A stretch of DNA of 64,000 bases from Drosophila miranda (taxonomy: Eukaryota; Arthropoda; Insecta; Diptera; Drosophilidae), in assembly GCF_003369915.1 (NCBI RefSeq), contig NC_046673.1, positions 22,497,718 through 22,561,717 on the forward strand, in the 5' to 3' direction. Shown piece after piece: positions 34,609 through 47,700 of this stretch. The notes under the pieces are model-generated. The model ran no database searches. It was not told where the DNA came from and saw only the letters and a list, made by a program, of their open reading frames with translations. Position 1 is the first letter of the stretch; the number at the start of each line of letters is the position of its first letter. Position numbers and translations under genes: made by a program.

Positions 34609-35793
34609 AACAACGCAAGATTATTGTACATACACACATACACATTGTATTATTGTATTATTCTGCAAAATAACAACAATTCCTACATAGAACTAGTATC
34701 ATAATCTACTCTACGTATGACTAAAAACTATACAAGACAAGATGGTGTTCCCGCAGTTGACGTTTTGTAATAAATAAAATGTTTCTCACACAACAAAAAA
34801 CACATTGGACCCATTGGACTGGCAGCAGACTTCTTATTCGATGATCAAAGCGAAGGGGAGGGCGGGGGCGGGGGCTGGATGCGAGGCCAAAAATATGAAT
34901 TGTAACAGTGGGAATGAAACACACGTACATTCCCATAAGCGAATAGACACACTGTGGTTCGTTCTCTTAATGTAATATATCTGTATATATGTATAACAAT
35001 GCTGGTTACGCTCTATTTTGGCATGGCGAGGGAGAGAGCGTGAGAGCTAAGGCAAGCCGGGGGCACTTCTACAGCCACAAATGTATGTCGTTGTTTCGTT
35101 TCACTTAAACCACTATTATACAGACACGTATGTATAACACTTATATTTCCTAGCTAGGAGTCAATGGATTCGTACAGGAATTCTTTCGTTTTTATAGAGA
35201 TACAAATAAGCTAAATATTTACATGCGAAAATCGAATGTTTCTTTCTTTCTTTCTCTTTTGTTTCGATTCTTGTAATGGCTCTCTCGGAACATGTGGCAT
35301 TTGTTTTGGCAGCTCTAAATGGGTGCATACAACCATTCGTAAAGATAGTATCTATCGTATATTACATGCAACAAATTGGGTTTGTTGGCTGCCATTTTGA
35401 GCATTGAAAGTTTCACTTTAAAAGCAAGCAACAACAGGAATTGCCTAAGGTCTAAACACTATAGTGGATTGAGATAGGTCTGCGCTGCAGGGCTTATACA
35501 CGAGAGTACGGAATTCCAATGTCTGATTCTGATTCCGATTCTGTTTCTGTTTCTGGAGGTTTGCTTGCCAGTTCAGCCTTGGGGGGAGGCATAAAATGCG
35601 AGTATAAGAGTTTGTATAAGTCCTGCATCTAGATCTATTTGACATTCATACACCCACCCATTCACCCATTCACTCAATCACTCAATCATTCATTCATTCA
35701 TACATGGAAATATGTTAAAAAGGAACTGATGATATAACAGGCAGGAGCTGGCGCTGGCGCTGGAGCTGGAGATGGAGCTGAAGCTGGATCAGG
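34609..35793. other. convergent 3' region between the dipeptidase gene and Chpf
   Basis: It holds the dipeptidase poly(A) signals (34769-34774 and 34773-34778), a TTTC run near 35240, a (CATT)n-like stretch near 35650-35700 and GGAGCTGGCGCTGGC repeats just before the Chpf stop. No further gene was seen. Confidence 0.6.
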
Positions 35794-38700
35794 CTATTTG
35801 TGGAGAATACTTCTGTCCTCGTAGCGTATGATGGCATCGCCGATCTGCTTGCGCGACGCCAAGTGGATGCACTGCTCCCGCCCGCACTGCTCGGGCAGCT
35901 GCTCCGGCAGTGTGCTTCCGCGGCCCAAATGATTGCGCACATCGTGGCCGAAGCGCAGATTGGGCTCGACGCCGCGCAATATGTGCACCGAGTGCTGGGC
36001 GGCCACGAACATGTCCAGGATGCTCTCGACGCCCTCGGGGCGGGACTGGGACGCCGGCTCCAGCAGCTGATCGATGTCCAGGTCGCTGCGGATGATGGGC
36101 AGTCCCTGTGGATGCAGCAGTTTGCGCGCTGAAATGCAGATGGAAGAGAGGAGTGTCAGTGTCGCCTTTGTGGACCCTGGAAGCCGGACACTCACCTTGC
36201 ACATAGTCGCGACTGTAGAATGCAATCACATCGTGGTTGTGGCGATCGAAGTAGCCGCTGCTCTGGGCCACGTCGCACGCCTCGCACTCCTTGCAGAACT
36301 GCGCCCAGCGGCAGGGGTACATCTGGAAGCCGATGGGCGCGTATACCTGGAAGCCCTGAATGGTGTTCATGCGCACGCGGTTGAGGAAGTCCGCCTTGAA
36401 GGACATGCCCGGCGTGGCCAGCAGCACCAGGGACTCGAGGCCGAGCTTGGGCAGAGCCAGGTCAGCCACCACCAGACTGAGCAGCTGCTTCGGGCCGTAC
36501 ATCGAGGCGTGGAGCAGCCAGTCCTCGGGCCTGACAGCCTCGCTCAGCTGCTCGGGCAGCCGAATGGACACCCAGGCAATGCGGGAGCCATCTGTTTTGT
36601 ACTTGGAGGAGAGGTCGAGGGCCAGCGTCTTGAGGCCTTTGAAGGGATCCTCATCGCCTTTGCTGGGCGAGTCCAGGCGGTACAGAAAGATCTGTGGGCG
36701 ATAAGCGATAAGCGACAAGCATGGAGTTGGAGGACTGCATCAGGACTGCATCTGATCCGCACTCACCAGCAGCAGGAATGTGTTGTCCTGGTTTTGCATG
36801 CAGAGGCGCTCGTACTGGGCCACAAATTCCAGGGCGTCCGGCACCTGGTGCTCGAAGGCCGGCACCAGGATGGCGATCCGTGTGCTCTCCGTCACATAGG
36901 GCGAGGGCACCACCTCGACGCGGCCCAGCGGCTTGACCACCTCGAAGCTCTTGAGCAACAGTCGCCGCCGCCGGCCCGACCCTTTCTGCAGGTTCAGGTG
37001 CAGCTGGTAGTCCATGCCCCGCGTCGCGTCGAACTTGCGGTAGGCGGTGTGCAGGCTGTGGTAACTGAGGCCGGGATGCTTCAGGGCCGCGTACTGCAGG
37101 GCGATCTCCAGCACCTTGGCGAAGTCGAGGGCCTCGATCCGGGTGAGCGGCGCCACGGCGTGCTCCACGTTCCCGTTGGGCAGGTAGCTGTGCGTCTCGT
37201 TCAGCATCTGCCAGATGAGGATGTCGTGGCGTGTCTCCGGCGCACTCGGCGGCGGCACGCCCAGGGGCCAGCGGATTTCGAGTATCTTGTTGGAGATGCT
37301 GCCGTTGGCGATCCGATAGGACTTCTGTTCCAGCGCATAGCCCCGCTCCTGCACCATCTCCAGGTGTTGCTGCCGAGACCAGAGATGATTTCGATAAGGA
37401 TTAAGGCAAGGATTCTCGTGGGAAGGCACCTCCAAGGACTTACCTTTGAGTAGTAGGCGTGCAAGCGGTAGAAGTCCTCCGGCGTCGGCACGGGATACAC
37501 GGTGCTGGCATTCCGGAACGCCTCCTCTTTGGCCAGGTCGCTGAAGTCCCTCCGCTGGCGCCCCGGCGTGTTCAGAGCGTAGCTGTACTGCCGCATGCCC
37601 TGCAAGAGAGGGAAGGGCCAAGGTCAGCGCGAGGAAGTCCAAGTCAAAAGAGTCTGGCGGCGGCAGAGCCCCGTTCTGAGCGAACGACAGAGAGAGCCCC
37701 GAACGCAGTGGAATGGAAGGGCAGACAATCGACTTCCTTCTCGTTACGCGTTCCACGACACGTAAAAGCTGCAGACTGCTCGGAGCATAATTAAATTAAC
37801 ATATTCGCACTAATGAAACGGCGGAGGTGGCTCGGATGGGAAGAAGATCTGTCACTGGATGGGCAAAGAGATCTGCCTCTGGCTCTGGCACTCTCCTCTG
37901 GCCAAGGTGTATAGCCATGGGGCTCCACGGAGCACTCCTCTGAGGGTTGTCTTGGAAGAGAGTGAGCGACAATGCTCCACCTTACAAAGAGACACCTTGC
38001 ACTGGTTCATCCAACTCCTTTGCTCAAATTGCTCTCTCTCTATTATAGACACGCTTTTGAATCGACTGGGTGACAGCGTCTTTGATGCAATTATCCATGG
38101 TGGTCCGCAATTGCAGCGCGCTCTCTTTGCGGGTCTTATTTTGCCTAGTGCAACAGCAAACTTCTCTCTCCCACTCTCTCTCATCATTCCAACACAATCC
38201 CACTGCTTTGCAAATTTCTCTTTCTCTTGGACACACACTGCCAAGGGCAAAGGTGGCGAGAGGAAGACTGACCAAACAATGGATGAGAGGAGGTGACGAG
38301 AGGAGTGCGACAATCGGATGTGTGGGAGAGGCGAGTGCCCAACGACAAACGACAAACAGAGATGAGAGGCACAAACAGGGGGGGGAGGGCCACTGCAGCG
38401 GACTGCCGTTTGAAGCTGCCGTTAAATAAACTTCTTGGGCAAGTTAATTAAGCGAAGCGAGAGACGAGAGTCGAGAGACGAGCGACGAGCGAGGAGCGAC
38501 GAGAAGTGCAAATATACAAACATTAGCGCATTTTCATGGAAATGCTGCTTTCACACACACGCACACCCGCAGATCCACACCAGAGGGACCACGCACACAC
38601 ACAGAGAGAGGGGGTCAGAGAGAGGGAGAAGATGTACATAAATCATGACATGCTGCTGTTACCAGGCGTCTTGATACCCTCTCCATGAGGGCTGTATTCT

Positions 38701-41700
38701 TTGTAAGATATGTTTGAAAGGGCCATCAAAGAGTGCATATTCCGTAGTGCTTCAAGAAATGAAAGGGTATTCAAATCTTCAGCCACCAAATAGAGCCACA
38801 TCTCCTGCCTCTGCCTCTGCCACTGTGATGTGATGCTGCTGCCACATAAATAAACCCAGCAGAACGAAATTTAAACAAACCAATCGAACAGAACCCGAAA
38901 GAACATGATAAACTCGAACATCGAAAAGCGATCTTGGGCAGGTCGGGCGCCCTGTTTATGCTAAAAAAGCAATTGCTTGTTCGCGGAAATTAGCAGAGTA
39001 AGCAGAATCCAGAAATCAGAAATCAGTAATCAGAAATGATAATGAGTAAGGCACACAAAATAGAAACCCAACAGATCCTGACTGAATGGCCACATTTATT
39101 CTCACGAGAAATTAATTCCATCACGATTTTGAGTATTCATTTGTGGGGGGGAATTAAAGGAACTATGGATCAGTTCCTCCAGGAACTATAAACATTTAGG
39201 CACACACAATAAGATAGGATCTCTTGGAAGATCTCTTTGGAAGACTGCCTTTGCCTGTCAGACTGCCTCCTGCCTCTTTAAAGAGTCTATTTATTCAAGA
39301 ATCAATTTGGGTTAGAAGTTTCCGTGATTTTTGGGCTATCACTTGTTGGATACCCTTAAGTATTAGGTATGTGGATGGGGCTATCAATATACATATAGAT
39401 ATCTATTATGCATATCTGGATCGATGAAGACTCGTTGGATGACTCTTTACGTACTCGTAGGCTTCTAAAGAAACCGCTACCAGAGTTCCCCTGCCTGCAT
39501 TTAAATTGTAAGGCTCTCAGTCGCCCTCCTGCCGCCTGCGTATCCATCCCACGTCCATCCGTCTGTCCCCTGTCCATCCGTCTAATGGACAGTCTTGCTC
39601 GCATTTCATTTAGCCACTTACGAATATTGGACTGCTTGGAAATTCTTTTGTTGCTGCTTGGAAATTAAATAAACTGTTGTCCATCAAGTGTGTGCCCCCC
39701 CCCCCCTCTCCACCCCGCCACCCCTCCTTTTGGGGCACTGATCGTGGATCGTGCACCGTGTTGGTCTCGCCTTTTGGGGCACTGCCACGCCGCACAAGCA
39801 TCAGGCGGCAGCAGCAAGAACATGGCTCTGCTTTGTGTTGCTTCGTTCGTTGCTTCTTATACCCTCTGCAGACGGAGGATCCAACGATTCGGAGAAGATG
39901 TTGGAGATCCCACGGGCCACCAGAGCCCACCAGAAGGGTATCAAAGGCTTCGGCTGCGGCATTGGCCTCTTCTCCTTCTTCTCAGTTTCATCTCCTCTTT
40001 ACGCATCGCTCACGAATGGATCTCTCTGTGTGTGTGTGCTTTGCTCTTTTTTATTTTCTTTGCCTTTTCAGGGTCACACTGTTCTGCACGAGTGTTGTGT
40101 GCGTATACGTGTGCGTGCGTGCGTGTGTGTGTAATATCAATGAACTGATTTTTTTTTTTCGAGATCTGCCCGAGAGCTCCCTGTGTGTGTGTGTGTGTGT
40201 CTTTTTAGTTAACGGCAAATTGTTTAAATAAATAGAATAAAAACGGCTGTTGGAAGCGTGTAAAGAACATCACACGACACACGAAACGAACAAGAAGCTG
40301 AATTCTGTCTCGCTCTGCCTCTCTCTCTCTGCCACTCTCTCTCTCTCGGTGACTCTAAAACTGTGAAACGCAGACAACAGCTGTGCGTTCAGTATCCCGC
40401 AAACTGTGAAATATCTGCCATAAATTGGACCTCCGCTCACCTGAAAGCTCTTCTGGCAGCCGGGCACATGGCTGGCATACTTGACGCACCGCCCGATATT
40501 GACGCTGTGATCGCCGGTGATCCCGATGCGGACGCAGCGGTCGAGGTTGTTCCGCATCTTGCGGATGACGCTGCTGCTGAGCAGGATGCCCGCCTCCAGG
40601 GAGCAGTAGTTGCGATCGCCGGAGCCGGCCGGGCCGTCCCCCTCGCTGGAGGGGACGCCGATGTGGGTGCCGCCCATGTACAGGTCAAAGGTGATGCTCA
40701 TGTGGTAGAGCAGGGCGTTCAGCTTGCGGGCATCCACGTAGACATTGTCCGGGACGAGCAGGAAGTAGTCGTACTCCTCCAGATAGTTGTCCGCAATGTA
40801 CTTGATCACGTGGAAGGGCCGCCGGTTCTCGTGCGTGTCCGCAAAGCCCACGATGTTCTTCAGCTTGTAGTTGGTCTTCACGCTGTCCGCGTAGATGAAG
40901 AACTTGATCTTGTTCACCAGATGGGCGGTGGTGCGGTTGAAGGCGGTCGCGAAGCTGTTGATGTGCTCCTGGGAGGTCATCACGCCGATGAACAGCTTCT
41001 CGCGGATCCCCAGTTCCGAGGAGTAGTAGCGGGGGCGTATCACATTTTTAACCTATCCGAAAACAAGAAACAATTAGTACACAGGATAATAGGGGGGTTA
41101 TAATCGTTGTTCGTTAGCCTCTCCACATCTCTAATGCCTTTCCATGCCAGATCCCATCCCCAATGTGAAAGAAGAGTGCTCGTACGATCGATCGTGCAAT
41201 CGAAAGCATGGGCTCCCCTACAGCTTTACAATTAGATGATCTTGAGAGCACTTTAGCGGAGAGTTCTACGACTCTTTGGTCAGTCTTTCTTCTGGATTTC
41301 AAGATATAGCCTTAGACTTCTACTTTCTCTCATATTTCCAAGCAAGAACCCATGCTTGGGGTCATTTATGGGAGTACCCCTCGTTTATTTATAGACACAG
41401 ACACCAGAGACACACCCACGTGTGCCTTAAGGGTCTCGCAATAGCTGAGTATCTGTCCAATTAAGATCTTTCGGGGCCCACGCTTATGTACTTAGGGAAT
41501 ATTATGTGTTTGTGTGTACTTCAGCGACTGCCCCATCGGACGAGGGTGTTCTTAATTTTTTTTTTTGTAAGTTAAGCCCCGTCGTCGAGTGCCTCCGCTG
41601 TCTGTCCCTTGCCCACTCGAAGAGGTTTTTATTTTGTAGTTTTACGATTACCGATGACTGTTCAAAAGTGGAGGAAGTCCCCTGCGAGGCACGGCGGATG

Positions 41701-44700
41701 GGGGATGGGTTATCCATTATCTTTTGCCACTAAAAATAAAAGTACAAGTAGTTCCGTTTCCAAGAAATCCCAAATGTCAGAGAGGGAGGGACACGCCATG
41801 TGATTCGATGGATTATAATATGTACAATACCTATTCGTAATATCCCTTGGACAGACCTGAACAGATGCCACATCTGCATCTGTATTTTCATTCATGGGAC
41901 TGGGTCTTTCAAAGGGATAAACTCTTGATATTTACCTGACACTTCTGTGAGGAAAACTTGCTCTGAAGTTCTGATCTTTCACTGAGACAAATCGATGCAC
42001 TTTTATTCAGGAGGAATCTTCTCCTTATCGATGATGTTCTTTTCAGATTTAAAAGAAATAAATATCATCCCATTTGTAATGATTTCTTTATTAGATTCTG
42101 CACGAGAAGAACACAGCTCTCCGATGGCAACCCGATAGGAGCGATGAGAAGAATATTGGTTTATTATTACAAGATAGTCCTGCGATAATCGAAAGACAAG
42201 AAAGCGTGAAACTGGAGATCCGCCCATTGCCATATTCTCCCCTTGGGAAAATACCTCCCCGGGGGCGATTGTAAACACAAGCGAGGAATACGTGTCATAT
42301 TATCAGAGGTACGTACATATATCATGGGCTTATTATTATAAGATCCAGTGGAAGGTGCCAGACGAAAGATAAGAGACAAATCATTCGATTTGAGAGAAAA
42401 GATCGCTCTCCAGTAAACAGATGTCAAGAATTCATAGATGATTTGGTCGTGTGAATGAGAGAGATTTCCATTCGCTTCTTCTGTGGCTTTTGGAAGGTTT
42501 CGGAACGATCTTTGGGTATTGTTTCGCCTCTTCTCCGCCATTCTGCTTCTCCAAGCTATTTGCGTAACCTTCCCTCTAATGGATGGGCGTATAACATATC
42601 ATTTTTGAAGGCACTTTTCGCTGTGGAAATTTGCATCGGAGGGGATGCCTCCGTGTGTGCTCCTAGCCCGTAATTTGCCAAGCCCAAATGCAAGTCTTGG
42701 CCGCCCATTAACCCAAAGAGGTGCACGCAAGGTTGCGCCGCACCACCCCACAAATTACTGCCCCCCCTTGGCGCTGCCTTTGCCTTTGCCGCCGCGTCGG
42801 GGGTCGGTCGAGGGCACTACCTCGTTAGGCAAACAACAGTTGTGCAAGCACTTTGGACCAAGCCAGCAGGCCATGGAAAAATGTTTGACCAGGGGATCGG
42901 TTGGGGGATTGGACCGAGGAGCGAGGCGCAGAGGCGGCTGCTAATGAGTGCTGCTGCCGCTGCTGCCGCCGCTGCTGCCAGGGGGCGTTGCCGTTCGGTT
43001 TACAGGAATATTATGGCTAATTAAAAATCATTCTCAATAGAGTTTCAATAAATGGCAAACAAGCAGCAGAGCAGCAGAGCACCAGAGCAGCTCTATTGCT
43101 CAGGTTTATGGCATCGTAAAGCAGCGGCCACACAGCACTCCAGGGTCACCGTTCGACTAATACCTGTTACAGTGGCCACTCGGAATAGAGGAGAGCTTGG
43201 CAGAGACAATGAGGGGAAACTAAGAGCGAACACCGGAACAGATTGCGGCTTTTGGGCTCGGTAATCCTCCCTTTTATACTCCACAAAGCAAACTGTCGAA
43301 TATAAAGTGAATCCCCCACAAAGGAGCAATCATAGAATCATAGAGAATGACCATATCTAGCAGATCCCCTTCCACACGCTTCCTCGTTCAAAGTCTCTCT
43401 CTCTTACACACTCTTCTTCGTGCAGTTTGCGCCCTCTGGCGGAGGGAAGCCATACTGACCGAGTAACGGGTATGGAGTAGACCCGTGGCCCTAGCCCTTA
43501 GGTCCAAGTGTCGATTTATCCAGTTGACTTCTTCTGACAAGGACAGGGCCACACTTCGGCGAGGGAGTGGTGTAGCGAGAGATGCATGGAAGGAACGAGT
43601 GTAGCAGGGACTCTCTTGGTGGAACGAGTGAGAACTGATGCGAGGAAGTAGTGTAGCGAGAGATGGGTGAGGCGAGAGAGCGTAGTGTAGCGAGAGATGG
43701 GTGTAACGGGAGAGCGAAGTGTAGCGATGGAGTGAAGTATAGCGAGAGAGTGAAGTGTAGCGAGAGGGTGAAGTGTAGCGAGAGAGTGAAGTGTAGCGAG
43801 AGAGCCAAGTGCACCGGGAGATCAGTGGAGCGGGAGAGTGAAGTGTAGCGATGGAGTGAAGTATAGCGAGAGGGTGAAGTGTAGCGAGAGAGCCAAGTGC
43901 ACCGAGAGATCAGTGGAGCGGGAGAGTAAAGTGTAGCGATGGAGTGAAGTATAGCGAGAGGGTGAAGTGTAGCGAGAGAGCCAAGTGCACCGAGATCAGT
44001 GGAGCGGGAGAGCGAACTGATGTCAAGTGTCACCCAAGTGGAAAAACTTAATGCACTGGCACTCGCACTCGTTAGCGGCACCAATTAGCTGCGGTGTAAT
44101 CATTATCATTATGGGGTCGGGGGGCCGGGCCGGGCCTCCGAGGAGAAGGCTGGTCTGCTGGGGCACTGGTACTGGTCGGATCGGGTTTGGGAAATCAATT
44201 TTTCAATCCGATTCGCAATCATAGATATACATATGCAGTAAGCCGTGAGGGGGGGTCGGTCTCCATGCTTTAATTACCGCCGATCCAGCCTGCCATGGAC
44301 TCGGAGAGTACGCGGGTTTAGAGGGTAGGGGGGGTGTGCGATTATGGATCGACCTTGTGCCTCATATTCAAAGAGAGCCAGAGCCAGAGAGAGAGTAAGG
44401 GGTGGAGCGGAGCGGTGCGCGGAGGGGGATTGAGTTCACGCACATTTGCCAATCGTCAAATTCTCCGTGTGTGTAAATATACGGGCGGAAAGGTAAACCA
44501 CGGGTAAAAATAACACCAACAACCGCAGAAATGCCGCAAAAAGCCATATTTCTTGTGCTCCCCCGAGACTTTCGTGTGGATTTGTTGTTGTGTGTGTTTT
44601 TTGTTGGGTAAATAAAAATGCTTTTCCAAAAATGAATGATGCATGGGATTTCGGCGAACCAAAGCAATCTCCAGCACGAATCCAAATCCATTCCCCCGCC

Positions 44701-47700
44701 CCTTTATTTGCTTTTTGGCCATATCCATAACAATGCCAGCCACAAAAACTGATTCACCTGAATATTGGAACACCCGAATGGAACAATGTGTTTCATCTTT
44801 TTAAATTAAATTTCCATTTAAGATCCATTACGGAAGATCCCCTGAAGATTGGGAGGAGAGAACTGTTTGGCACCAGTTCCAAAGATGAGTCCTCTAAATG
44901 ATCCTTGTTTCATGGATTAGCCATGAAATAGTCATGGGTTTACCTGAAGATACAAGTATGTTCTTCTCGAAGAAACGAAGAATATCCCTTCTAGACCATG
45001 ATCCCCTTCAATCATAGATTTCCTCAATTGAAAAGCATACCCCTTTATAAATATCCCACCCAGAAAGCACCGATGATCCTCCAAATTCGCGAGCAGAAAT
45101 TTCTCCACTTTTGGGGGGGACTTCGTAGGGGCTCCCGCTGGGCACGTGGGCAATTTTCCCCGGCGATAAAACCCACAGACCTCGCCTTGTGACGTAACCA
45201 AACAACGGAAGTGGGGTGGAAAGAAATAGCAACAACAACAACAAGAGTTAAAAGTTAAAACAAGCAAAAGTTTTATTGAAGAAACTGAAACCGATACTAC
45301 GACAGGGGAGGAGGTAGCAGAGAGAACCTTATCGATGGATGGGAGGCTCTTATCAGCGGCAGTGGCAGAAGCAGCGGCAGTGGCAGCTGGTGACAACGTC
45401 ATCCATAAAAGCCAGCTGGGGCAGGGGCTGGGGCTGGGGCTGGGGCTGGGGCTGGGGCAGGGGCAGGGGCAGGCATTGCAGCATTTTCAATTTCTATTTC
45501 ACAAATTTAATTAAACAATGATATGGCTTATATTTTTGTTTACTTGGAGATCGGATCGGCGTGGGATACAATGGGTGGGGGCGGCCTTTGATAGCCGGAT
45601 GGACAATCTGTGTGGCGCCTTTTACAGGGCATGGAAAATGGAATCTTGGATTAGTCGAATGCCCAGAAGAACACGGGGGTTTCAATAAAAGAGAGGATTC
45701 CAGGTTCCAGAATAAGAGATTATTTACAGCACATACAAAACACAAGTATGTAAGATCTTCTTTGGTCTTTGCTTTGCCTTGGGTCGAAGTCTTCACGAAG
45801 TCATTGTCTTTAATTTCAGCAAATTTCCATTTTGTGAATGCTCTACTCCAAGTCTTCGAACCTTTGAAAAACACAATGAGAGATGGCAAGGCTGCACTCA
45901 AGCGACAGAGTTGTCAAGCGATACAGGAGTGTAACGAGAGAGCAGTGTGACGAGAGCGCACTAGAGCGAGTGAGTGGTAGAGCGAGAGAGTAGTGAAGTA
46001 AGAGCAGCGATGCACCGATAGAGCAGAGGATCGAGGGATTTGTGTGGAACGAGTGAGCACTATAGCGAGACAGAAGTGTACCGAGAAGTGTCCCCGAGTA
46101 AAAGCATTCCCGTATGCACCCCCTCCCCCATCACACAACTTTACCACATTATTCCCCGGTAATAGAAACCAATACAGGGGCCTCTCAGCGAGTCCTTCGC
46201 TTCTGCCAAAGTTGCAAAAAGGAATCCCCAGAGTGCTGAAGAATCGATCAATTACAAGGTTAATTCTTTTGGGACTAATGAACAGATCTCAAATGAACGC
46301 TGATGGAATTCAGCGAATGAATAATTCATTTCGATTTACTCCATTATCCGCCAGCTAATGAATCAATTCAATCAAGGGCGATGCCCGATGCCGTTTTCGG
46401 AATCATTTCTGAGGCAAAAGTCCGCTACCAAGAGAGCGAAAGTGGCGACAATACAGGACGCATAGATGGCCCATGTTTTCCCAGAGCTTCCCCCACTGCA
46501 CCCCACCATTCAAGGCAAACACAGAACTCAAGTAGTTGCCATATAAAAAAGGTTATCTCGAGATTTATTACACCCAGTGCCGACGACGATGACGGGCCAT
46601 ATATATACGCCTTCCAAACGGGGAAAAGGTTCGGCATTTATCGCGTCCTAAGTTCAAGTTTAGCCCATGACTCAAACGAGGTGAGACGCAAATCAGAGGC
46701 GCATTCATGACGTGTTGATTCGCTGTATAAAAGTCGCATAAGCGAACGGATATACGAGATTTGGCTTGGCGCTGTCCCACAGCATCGATCATCGATAATT
46801 CCACTCGTTTTAAAAGCAATTTCCATCAGCAATGATTTGTTTTTCTTCCTTTCCACACATCATATGTGTATATATACATCTCTAGATACGCAAATCAGCT
46901 CAGATATCAGGTATATAAACTGGCAGAGGCGTGTGCTCGTCGCAGCTGTGTCTGAATCTCAGCTCCCGTCTTCTCAGGCGAGTGGACGGAGCAGAGGGGG
47001 AGGATGGAATGACAATTGTATTGGATTGGACGAAAATCTTAATTGGGACAAGTGCGCCAACAGACGACGATGACTCTCAGCGACAGAGACTGCGTCTAAC
47101 GCCCGAAACGGGAGGGCAGACTGGCAGGCGGAAGACCAGGCGGGCCTTTGTCTAGCGCTTATGACAACAATTTATTGAGGACACACATAGCCCCCGCTCC
47201 GTGCCGATCCGAGACCCCATCGCTGTGGCCTTAAGCCGGAAATGCGACGCGCTTTTCAATTGAGCCGTAGACCCATAGACCCATAGACGTAAACGACTCT
47301 CATTCGCTCGCTCAACGGGCCCGGGCCCATATTCTGGGTGAGATTTCAATCCCAAGTACGGACAAGAGACAACTCCAGGGAGTCGGATCTCGATCTCAAA
47401 GATCTCAGTTGATGCATCCATTAAGCCCGCTGCATGGGGGCCACCTACAGATCTCTAAAGAGAGACACAGAGAGAGAGAGAGATGTAGTGATTATTTAAT
47501 TGTGGATAACAGATATTGTTCTTCTAGAGAACCTACGAGATATCTTTTAGATATCTTCAGCTTTTGCTGCGGATGATCGATGATCTTGTTACCTAATTGA
47601 TCTCTGACATCTCTAATGATCGTTCGACTCCACTCTTTTGAGCATCATTTGTGGATGAACGATTTGGATGGGTTCAGAAGCTGTCTTTTATGAAGATCTA

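Larger units (their letters stand above)
37600..40440 (-). other. Chpf intron 2 (2.8 kb)
   Basis: It contains dispersed-repeat copies at about 38100-38190, 38655-38775 and 39855-39970, a GAGCGACGA array near 38460, a C-rich run near 39700 and (TG)n near 40110 and 40180. No coding exon was identified. Confidence 0.6.

Noticed and set aside
36074-37453. Long plus-strand ORF (459 codons) opposite Chpf
   Set aside because: It is antisense to three Chpf exons and runs open through their introns. Its composition is that of complemented G/C-rich codons and it has no family motifs.
40363-41103. Plus-strand ORF of 246 codons
   Set aside because: It mirrors Chpf exon 2 on the opposite strand. The minus-strand frame carries the conserved domain.
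43640-44020. CRISPR-like regular repeat pattern
   Set aside because: The units are contiguous and degenerate, there are no unique spacers, and the DNA is insect nuclear.
43491-44084. Minus-strand ORF of 197 codons rich in Ser, Leu, His and Arg
   Set aside because: It is a translation of the 18-bp minisatellite, open only because the repeat unit is a multiple of three without stops.
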